NCBI GenBank assembly: GCA_012295275.1
Contig: CM022668.1
Location: forward strand, 4,715,802 to 4,779,801
Reading direction: 5' to 3'
Length of the DNA stretch: 64,000 nt
From: Chrysomallon squamiferum
Taxonomy: Eukaryota > Mollusca > Gastropoda > Neomphalida > Peltospiridae
Each line of letters opens with the position of its first letter. Positions within the stretch are counted from its first letter, which is position 1. Under the pieces are notes generated by a model. The model was not told where the DNA came from. It worked only from the letters and a program-made list of their open reading frames with translations, and did no database searches. The position numbers and the translations under genes are program-made. Below are positions 30,101-41,307 of this stretch, in pieces.

Positions 30101-30813
30101 GGCAGAGAGGGACACAAGTTGATTAAGTTGTAAACTGTGTGTAACCAGTGACAGACAGTTGTTGTGTAGTTTAAAGTACAGGGCAGAGAGGGACACAAGT
30201 TGATTAAGTTGTAAACTGTGTGTAACCAGTGACAGACAGTTGTTGTGTAGTTTAAAGTACAGGGCAGAGAGGGACACAAGTTGATTAAGTTGTAAACTGT
30301 GTGTAACCAGCAACAGACAGTTGTTGTTTGTGTTGATTGAGTTGTAAAGTTAGTTTAAAGTACAGGGCAGAGAGGTTGATTAAGTTGTAAACTGTGTGTA
30401 ACCAGCAACAGACAGCTGTTGTGTAGTTTAAAGTACAGGGCAGAGAGGGACACAAGTTGATTAAGTTGTAAACTTTGTGTAAAGTTAAAAGTGTTATCAG
30501 TGCTTAGTGTGAAACAGTGTGAGCACTAAGTCGTGTAGCATGATACCATGGCTTGCATGCTTTAGCCTTCCTCACTACTGTGATAAGTGTGTCATGTTAT
30601 TTACTCACAATGCTTAATAAATTTAGTTGTAGTTATCAGTTAATATCCCATTCCAGACTGAGCTTGATATTTATTTTGAGGAATATGCTATGTTATGTGA
30701 ATAATAATAAAGTACAGATACATACATACACACACACATACATACATACATACAAACATACATACCCTAAAGACAGGGAGACACTCATTTGTATTACAAA
30801 CACAAACATAATT

Positions 30814-30847
<34 letters not shown>

Positions 30848-31010
30848 CAAGCACATGCACATACACATACAAACATGTATACACATCAATGTATGTCTAA
30901 TAAATATTTCACTCATTCAGGTAAAACAGTCATCCTCAGCTTCATTACCTCCAGTGTATTCAGAAATAAAGAAAACAGGTTTGTATTAAACAATTCTGTC
31001 TTTTATTTTT

Positions 31011-31062
<52 letters not shown>

Positions 31063-31143
31063 TATAAAAACAACTGCATAAAATACATTTATATTTTTCA
31101 TAATTTATAAATTTTAAGCTTTAAAAGTTTCAATTACGATACA

Positions 31144-31180
<37 letters not shown>

Positions 31181-34100
31181 TATTTTTTTTTTTTTTTTTA
31201 TAAAAAACAACTGCACAAAACATATCTATATTTTGTTACATTTTTATTTTAAATTCTGTTCTTAGTGCTTCCACACAAATGGCCTGGTATGTTTCACAAA
31301 CCATCAACAGCTGAGCAGAAGCTCAAACAGTATTTGCAAGGACATGAAGTAAGTTTACAGGAGCACAAGGGACTTCAAGATGGGACATGACATCCGTCGA
31401 TATTCCGTTGTTGATTCGACGCGTGTAAGAAAAATAATTACTTTATAAGTCTCTGATATTTTTTACATTTTGTAGCAGCCCACACCACAGTCTGAAGATA
31501 TGAAACCTTTTTTGTGTGAACACAGTATGAACATCAAAACAGTATGAACATCAAAACGTTTATATATTAAGTGAACCTCAAAACTTTTATATATTAAGTA
31601 TGAACATCAAAACTACTTTTACATATAACAGTGTGAACATCAAAACTTTTATATATAACAGTTTGAACATCAACACTTTTACATATCACAGAATGAACAT
31701 CAAATCTTTTATAACAATATGAACATCAAAACTGTTATATAATGGTATGAATATCAACATTTTTTAAAATCACAGTACGAGCATCAAAACTTTTGTATAT
31801 TAAGGGTGAACACCAAAACTTTTGTATATTAAGGGTGAACATCAAAACTTTTAGATATCACTGCATGAACATAAAAACTTTTATATATCACAATATGAAC
31901 ATCAAAACTTTTATATATCACAATATGAACATCAAAACATTTAAAAGCACTGAGAGAGAGAGAAAGAGAGGTGTCAAGATGGAGAGAATGAATAACAGAG
32001 TGAATACAGAAAATGTGAAAGCATTATCTAAGAAATAAGAATTCCACATCACTTGATTTTAATGTTAGTTTAAAAATATTTTCAGGGACCTGCAACAGTT
32101 CCTCGGCAGAGACTAAAATTAAAACCAAAGAAAACAGCTAAGTAAGTGCATCTTGTGTACTCTTTATACACACAGCTTAATTCAAAAGAAAAACGCAAAT
32201 GCAGACCATTTGTCAGTCCTTCCTTCCATACATTTCATTTATCCATCTGCCCATCCATTCCATTCATCCAACTTTTCATTCATCCATCAGTTCCATTCAT
32301 CCAACTTTCTGTTTATCGTTCTTTCTTGTATTCTATTCATCTCTCCATTCTCTGCAATTATATATCCAAACATACATCCTTGTGATCATCAGTTGTTCCA
32401 TTCATTCATCTTTCATCTGACTATCCATTCCATTCATTCATCTTTCATCTGACTGTCCATTCCATTCATTCATCTTTCATCTGACTATCCATTCCATTCA
32501 TTCTTCTTTCATCTGACTATCCATTCCATTCATTCATCTTTCATCTGACTGTCCATTCCATTCCATTCATCCATTCCATTTTCATATTTGACTATCCATT
32601 TCATTCATTCATTCATCTTTCATCTGACCTTTCATTTCATTCATTCATCTTTCATCTGACTGTCCATTTCATTCATTCATCTTTCATCTGACTATACATT
32701 CCATTCATTCTTCCTTCATCTGACTATCCATTCCATTCATTCTTCTTTCATCTGACTCCATTCCATTCATCTTTCATCTGACTATCCATTCCATTCATTC
32801 ATCTTTCACCTGACCTTCCATTTCATTCATTCATCTTTCATCTGACCTTCCATTTCATTCATTCATCTTTCATCTGACTGTCCATTTCATTATTCATCTT
32901 TCATCTGACCTTCCATTCCATTCAGTTTCAATTCATCCTGATAGCCATTACTGTTAGTCATTTCCAGTACACACCCAACCTTCCACACACCCTTTTTCCA
33001 GTCATCTCCTGTTTTACATGAGTCACTCACACAAGTCACTCTCCTGTTTTTTGTTCCTGTTTTCCCACTCTACTGTTTTACACCAGTCACCCTGTTTTAC
33101 ACTAAACATGAGTCACTCTCCTGTTTTACACTAATTGAGTCACTCTACTGTTTTACACTAGTCAGTCTCCTGTTTTACATGAGTCACTCTCCTGTTTTAC
33201 ACTAATCACTCTCCTGTTTTACACGAGTCACTCTCCTGTTTTACACTAGTCAGTCTCCTGTTTTACACTAATCACTCTCCTGTTTTACATCAGTCACTCT
33301 CCTGTTTTACATGAGTCACGCTCCTATTTTACACTAGTCACACTCCTGTTTTACAATAGTCACTCTCCTGTTTTACACTAGTCACTCTCCTGTTTTACAC
33401 TAGTCACTCTCCTGTTTTACACTAGTCAGTCTCCTGTTTTACATGAGTCACTCACCTGTTTTACACTAATCACTCTCCTGTTTTACACTAGTCACTCTCC
33501 TGTTTTACACTAGTCAGTCTCCTGTTTTACACTAATCACTCTCCTGATTTACACTAATCACTCTCCTGTTTTACATGAGTCACTCTCCTGTTTTACACTA
33601 GTCAGTCTCCTGTTTTACATGAGTCACTCTCCTGTTTTACACTAATCACTCTCCTGTTTTACATGAGTCACTCTCCTGTTTTACACTAGTCAGTCTCCTG
33701 TTTTACACTAATCACTCTCCTGTTTTACACTAGTCAGTCTCCTGTTTTACATGAGTCACTCTCCTGTTTTACATCAGTCACTCTACTGTTTTACATGAGT
33801 CACTCTCCTGTTTTACACTAATCACTCTCCTGTTCCTGTTTTACATGAGTCACTCTCCTGTTTTACACTAGTCAGTCTCCTGTTTTACATGAGTCACTCT
33901 CCTGTTTTACACTAATCACTCTCCTGTTTTACATGAGTCGCTCTCCTGTTTTCCATGAGTCGCTCTCCTGTTTTACATGAGTCATTCTCCTGTTTTACAC
34001 GTCACTCTCCTGTTTTACACTAGTCAGTCTCCTGTTTTACATGAGTCACTCTCCTGTTTTACACTAATCACTCTCCTGCTTTACACTAGTCACTCTCCTG

Positions 34101-37100
34101 TTTTACACTAGTCAGTCTCCTGTTTTACACTAATCACTCTCCTGTTTTACATGAGTCACTCTCCTGTTTTACACTAGTCAGTCTCCTGTTTTACATGAGT
34201 CACTCTCCTGTTTTACACTAATCACTCTCCTGTTTTACATGTGTCACTCTCCTGTTTTACACTAATCACTCTCCTGTTTTACACTAATCACTCTCCTGTT
34301 TTACTTGAGTCACTCTACTGTTTTACATCAGTCACTCTACTGTTTTACATGAGTCACTCTCCTGTTTTACACTAATCACTCTCCTGTTTTACATGAGTCA
34401 CTCTCCTGTTTTACATGAGTCGCTCTCCTGTTTTCCATGAGTCGCTCTCCTGTTTTACATGAGTCACTCTCCTATTTTACATGAGTCGCTCTCCTGTTTT
34501 ACAGAAAGGGAAGGAAAACGGTGATGGAGTGGACAACAGAAGTTGAGTTTCAGGAAAGTGAAGACAAAGAGAAACTTCCTGTAATCAGTGTAAAAGAGAG
34601 TCGAGACCTGTGAGTTGAAATTAATTCATCAAATACATCATCAAATGAGTTATTTAATCATCACCATATGAGTTATTTTATTATCTCTAATATGAGTTAT
34701 TAAAAGTCATTCTGTTAACAGTATTTGAAATTATTACAGGAATTAATCAATTATTGTATATGAGTTGCAAAATTGTAAATAACTATAATTATCTGAGTTG
34801 TTAATTCATTATATGAGTTATTAAAATCACCAAGTGAACAGCATCTTAAATTATTATGTGAGAGAAAAAATTTTCATTTATGAATGATTAAAGTGTATAA
34901 TTTAAAGTTATTAATGTTAATAAATTACTATGCCTGAGTTAAATAATTATCATAAATAAGTTATTTAATTATCATTTCAGTTCAATGTTAACCATAAATA
35001 GTATCACTACATGTACTATAAATGAGTTTTTTGTATTAACATAATTATGAGTTATTAAATTTTGACACGAGTTACTAAACTATAATACAAATTATTAAAT
35101 AGCAATATCAGTTATAAACATTACCAGGTCAACAGCATTTTAAATTATTATATGAGTTACAGAATTATCAAATGAGTTATTGTATGTGCCTGTCAGTTGT
35201 TTGGTCATTTTTATTGTTGGGGTTTTCCCTCGATTTTCTTTCTTTTCCTATCAGTTTGCCTTGTTTTAGTTGCAGAAATAATATTTAATTGTTTTGGTTT
35301 TTTTGTGTTTGTTTGTTTTTTTTATAAGCTATTGTCACAAATATTTTTTTGTAGTTTGTATGATAGGGACCAGATAGAATCTCTTTATGCTAGGACTGAA
35401 GCTGATGCCACAGATACTGACGAGATTAAAGTGAAGCGGTATGTCAGGGCGTGTACAGGGTGGGGCACGTACAGGGTGGGGCGGTCATCTCCTGTGACAC
35501 ATATTACACATGCTCAGTTAATATATGAATTGTCTGATAAACTTGAAAATAACAATTGCCCGGGGTTTTTTTTGTACTCACAGTTTAACACCAATCCAAT
35601 GATATTCACTCATTCTGTGTAGGTGTTTGTTTACCTCAATCTGCCTGTCTGTTCACTAATCACTAAAGCTGTATCTCTGTTGGTCTGTGATTGTCTGTAT
35701 ATCTATTCATTCAGCTTTCTGTCTGTGTCTCCATATTTCTATCCATCTGTAATTTCCTGTATATCTCATTCATTCCACTTTCTATGTGTATGCTTGTCTC
35801 TTTATATCTCTTGCTATATACATACACAAACATACACACACACACAAACACACACACCCACACACACACACACACACACACATACACACACACAGAAATA
35901 TATATGACTGCATCCATTCATCTTTACATCCGTTAAAACATCTCTGCTGCCATTTTGTTTACTCTCTGACTGTCTGTATGTCTGTCTGTGTCACTGACTA
36001 ATTATGTTTTGTTTTTTTACATCAGGCGACACACTTGGAAACCTGAGCTGCCTATTGAAGCAAGAATGTCTGTTAAGACTTCTGAAAAGATAAAGGAGGC
36101 AGAGAAACACAAAAAAGTGTAAGTTGAAATAAAACACACAAAAAAATATATATGTAACAGATTGAATTGAATTTCTTCTTATTTTTATTATTATTATTTT
36201 TAATTTTTTAAATTTTTTTCTTCCTGTCTTAACCACTTCACTTCAATAGTTTATCAAAAAATGTGATTTCCCTGCCTTCATAGCTGGCTAGAAAGTGATA
36301 TGCTGTCAAAATGAGAAGTTTTGAAGATTGGTATCTTTCTGTCAAAATCACAGTTGTAAAAGTTATGTTTAGTAGTGTGCTGTCACAATGAAAAGGATAA
36401 ATAATATTGTTACTAATTAATGGTATTTCATCCATCCATCGGTTATTTCTCTCTGCCTGACTGTAATATCTAAATATATATATATATAAAAACCAAGCCA
36501 TTAACTCAAATGTTATTCATCCATACAAACATTTGTCTGACGTTTTAATAAATTCAAAAACACATAAATTAATCCAGCTAGTAACAAATGCACCAAAATA
36601 TATTAATTGAGCCATTGATGTATCCTCCATCTGTCCCTCCATCGTGTTCTATTGTCTGTCCACACATCCATTCATGCATTCATTCGTAGCTCACATCCAG
36701 CTGTCCTGATTTTGTCTTTACAGAAAAGAAGCAGCCAAGTCTATGGTTAAAAAAGGAAAAGAAGAAGAAGAAGAAGAAGAAGAAGAAGAAAAAGAAGACG
36801 AAGAAGAAGAAGAAATAAAAGAAGAAAAAGAAGAAAAAGACACATTTCCTCGTCTGTGAGTTTTCTTTTGTGATAAATTGTCTTACATGAGTTATTAAAT
36901 TATATATGAGTTTTTGAATTATCATGTTTGAGTTATTAAATTATTATATATGAGTTATTAAGTTACCGTGTTTCAGTTATTTTTATCTTATATGAATTAT
37001 CAAATTGTCATGTTGAGTTATTAAATTATCATATATGATTTACTAAATTATCATGTTTGAGTTATAAATCTGTATATGAGTTATCCAACTATCCTATGAG

Positions 37101-37931
37101 TTATTAATTTATCATATTATGAGTAATTTAATTGTCATATAGGAGTTACTAAATTATTTTATATGAGTTGTTTAATTATCTTTAAATTAATTAATTATCA
37201 TACAAGTTATTGAATTGTCACATCTGAGTTACTAAATTATCATATTGATGAGTTTATAAATTATGAGATTTGAGTTGAATGTAAAATATTGTGGTATGTG
37301 CTTCCTTCTTTTAATTCAGTATTTAAACATGAACTCCTAATTTTTCTGTCTTATATCAGTTTGCTTCGTTTTTATACCTGTAAAACAAATTTGTTTAATT
37401 CTTATTATTGAATTTTCTTAATTATTATTATTATTAATTTTTAAAAAGTGTATTATTATTATTATTATTTATTTATTTTATTTTTATACATTTTTATTAT
37501 TATTATTCTTTATTACATCCAGCTCTCCACAGAAGAAGATAAGTAGTTGTACCCCTCACGAATGTTTTGTTATTATTATTTTTCGTTCTATACACAGTTA
37601 TGTACACAGCAAAATAAGACAGATACACATCCGAGACGAAGAAGGAGAAACCAGACAGGACATGTTACCACACATCGCAGGACTTCCTCAGTACAGACCA
37701 ACAAGGCAAGACTCTTTTCATTTCTACTTAGCTAGACCCTGTGTGAGAGGAGATTCTCTCTTTCTTTATTTACTTGTATGACTATGTTACATCAGGGTAG
37801 CTAGCTCTCTCTCTCTCTCTCTCTCCACCATGTTGTTTCATTTTTATTTATCTCTCACTCTGTATTTCTTGATATACCTTTCTCCTTATTGCTGTCTGTT
37901 TGTATATCTATTTATCAAACTTTCTATCTGA

Positions 37932-37963
<32 letters not shown>

Positions 37964-39019
37964 TCTATATGTCTATGTAATCTATTTAATATTATGTCAG
38001 TTTGTATGTTATTATATTTCTACTTGTCTCAGTTTGTCTTTCTGTCCATCTTTATACTAGTTATCTAACTTATTGTCTATGTATGTCCTTATATATATAA
38101 CTCATTGCATTCACTTTTCTATGTATATCTAGTCATGCAACTTTCTGACTATCTTCATGTCTTTATTGTCTCTACTATTTGTGTGTCTGTCTGTCTGTCT
38201 GTCTGTAATCAATATTCTGTCTGTACCACCTTTCTTTCTGTATTTATGACTATCTAAAAAATACATCGCATCATCGTGATGTTTGTTTTATCCATTTTAA
38301 ATCTCTGTCTTTCTGATTACTCTGTTTTTGTTACCAGGGAAGAAATAAAATCTTCAAGGTTTATGGACTCGGAGAGAGGGGACAGAACAAAGGTGCTAGG
38401 ACGAGGCAGAGAAGTCGAACTGGTTGAGGTATCGCGGGTAGAAAAAGAAAAACAGTAAGTGAAAATAAAATCTCTCAAAAATAGATTGTTTGACTGCAGT
38501 TTCAGCCTTTCTTTGTATCATTCAGCTGGTTATCAGAAAATTGTAATATGTATTTTCACAAGTGAAAATGTTAAAAACAGTGTTATTTTCATGTCAAAGT
38601 GAAAAGTGTTATTTAGTTTTTTTGTCACAGTTGAAGTATTAATAACTGTTATTTTTTTATCACAGTTAAAAATGTTAATAACTGTGTTATTTTTATCACA
38701 GTTAAAAACACTGACAACTGTTATTTTTTATCACAGTTAAAAACATTAATAACTTTGTTGTTTTTTTGTCAGAGTTAAAAGTATTAATACCTGTGTTACT
38801 TTTCTGTCTGAGTGAAATAAATTTAAAAAGTTATTTTTCTCTGAGTTTTTAATCAAACGTTATGGAAAGTGTTGTCTTGTTTCAGTGAAAAGATGTGTTA
38901 CTTGCTTTTCATTCTTCAAAACTTAGATTAACAAAACATAATTAACAGAGGATCAGTTGAATTTTAGTATCAAAATATATTAGGACAGGTCACTGGTGGT
39001 GTGTGTGTGTGTATTTATT

Positions 39020-39056
<37 letters not shown>

Positions 39057-39316
39057 TTTCAGACCGTACACTCGTAGAAGAGATATATATGCTTTTCCGC
39101 GAGTCAGAATTGGAGGGAGTTATTTTGAATGGCGGTACCCACTTCCACCTCCCCCTGCAAATGTGTCTTTGTCAGATAATGCTCTCCCAACCATACGCAC
39201 AGCCTACAGTCACTACTGTGAGCACCTGAGACTGTCGGAGAAAAACATGCATCACTATATTTCTGTGAGTGTTTGTTTGTTTGTTCGTTTATTTATTTAC
39301 TTACTTAGTTACTTAG

Positions 39317-39359
<43 letters not shown>

Positions 39360-40076
39360 TTTACTTAGTTGCTTACTTAGTTACTTAGTTTACTTAGTTA
39401 CTTAGTTACTTATTTACTTACTTACTTACTTATTTACTTATTTACTTATTTATTTATTTATAAAGTTTGTTATTTAGGTTTATTTTATTTTTATTTTTAA
39501 TGTTTTTTAAAATTAATTATTCTTTTTATATTTTTTATGTTTTATTTTGTTATTGCATTTGTTGTTATTATTTTTATGCTGTTGTTGTTTTCATTATCTT
39601 TATTCTGATTGTTTTTGTAATTATTTATATTGTTATGATTAATGTTAATAATAAATAAATATTATTGTTATTATTACTGGTATTTGTTTACTTGTTGCTG
39701 TTATTATTATCATCATCATCTTTATTGTTATTGTTAAAATCTGATTTTTCATTTTTGTTTCTTAATAACTGACAAAGGTTAATGACTGTATATTTTTTTT
39801 TCTTCCTGCTGCTATTTTTTTTTTTTTCATTTTGTATTGAAGATAACAAAATATTTGGCAAATTCTGAATTAGCCAAAAATATTTTGACGTGTAATCTGA
39901 ATGGTGAGTTTTAAACACAATAGCATGACTGGCTGTTTTCAATATTTTATTTTCTGTATGTGAGATAAAATTCTGTGTAACACAGCACTGATACTTTTTC
40001 TCTCCAGTTTATATAAATGTGATTCATTTATGAGCATTGAGATTTAATTTTTGTTACTGAATAATCTTATCTGCTT

Positions 40077-40130
<54 letters not shown>

Positions 40131-41273
40131 ATTGTATCTGATACACACACTGCTGTAGTGACATATACATCCACACATACACACATACATAAACACACAC
40201 ACACATACATATATTATTCATACATAAACACATGAACACATATACATTCATACATACACACACATCCATATATGTATTCACACACACACATCCATATACA
40301 TATTCACACATATACATATTCACACACACACATACATAAATATACACACACACATATATGATTCTGCTTATTCTTCTACTTGCTCAGTCTTTTTTCAGTC
40401 TCATTCATTGTTTCATAAGCATCTTTATTTCTCCTTATGAATCTTAAACTCTTTCTCTCATTCTTTTATTCATTCTGTTTCTCTCTATCTCAGTTTCTCA
40501 TGCTGTTCAATACACAAAGTTCACCAAGCATGAAGCAGGCTTACAAACCATCATCCTTTCTTTTCAGAATCACCCATCTTTCTTTCCAAAAATAATAGTT
40601 TTTATTTTCTTCAGCAGTATTTCAAATAAAGTTTCACCAGATTCACTTGTGGTTTTTTTTTGTGGTTTTTCTGTCTATAAAATAACAGCTATATTTCACA
40701 TATTTTTCAAAACTACTATTACACTTGGAGATTTGCTGACATTCATTTTTAAACTTTTATGCATCAGTAAACTTTTATTATGTAAATATTTTAATGTTTA
40801 ATCAAATTTACTTCAAAAATGATTTCTCTGTTGCATAAATGTAACAGAGTGAAAAAATATATGTGTCAGTGTATTCAGAGATTGTAATAGGTGTATTTTT
40901 GACTGATCTCTGACAGAAGTGTTGTAAAACAATAGCATCTACTCTCTCATTTACATAATATATTACTACTCAGTTGTAACATTGGATATTTGATGAGATA
41001 GCCACTTACATTTTATTAGTTATATGTTTAATTTTATTATTATTATTATCATTATTATTATTATTATTATTACTGGTGCTACTACAACAATTACTATTAC
41101 TGCTACTACTACTATTTTTATTAATTTATTAGTGTTATTATTATTAATGTTATATTATTATATGGATATTGCTATTAACAGTTATTATTATTGTTTTTAA
41201 TATTGCTATTATTGTTATATTTATTAAATTTTATTTTATTTTATTTTTTATATTTATGTATTTATTTTATTTA

Positions 41274-41307
<34 letters not shown>

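Noticed and set aside
28035-30313. Long minus-strand readings (up to about 197 codons) of S-L-V-T-H-S-L-Q-L-N-Q type
   Set aside because: They are shadows of the 81-bp minisatellite, whose period is a multiple of 3; no splice or start context, and they lie inside a plus-strand intron.
27955-34504. CRISPR-like array
   Set aside because: Repeats are directly contiguous with no unique spacers and the DNA is clearly eukaryotic.
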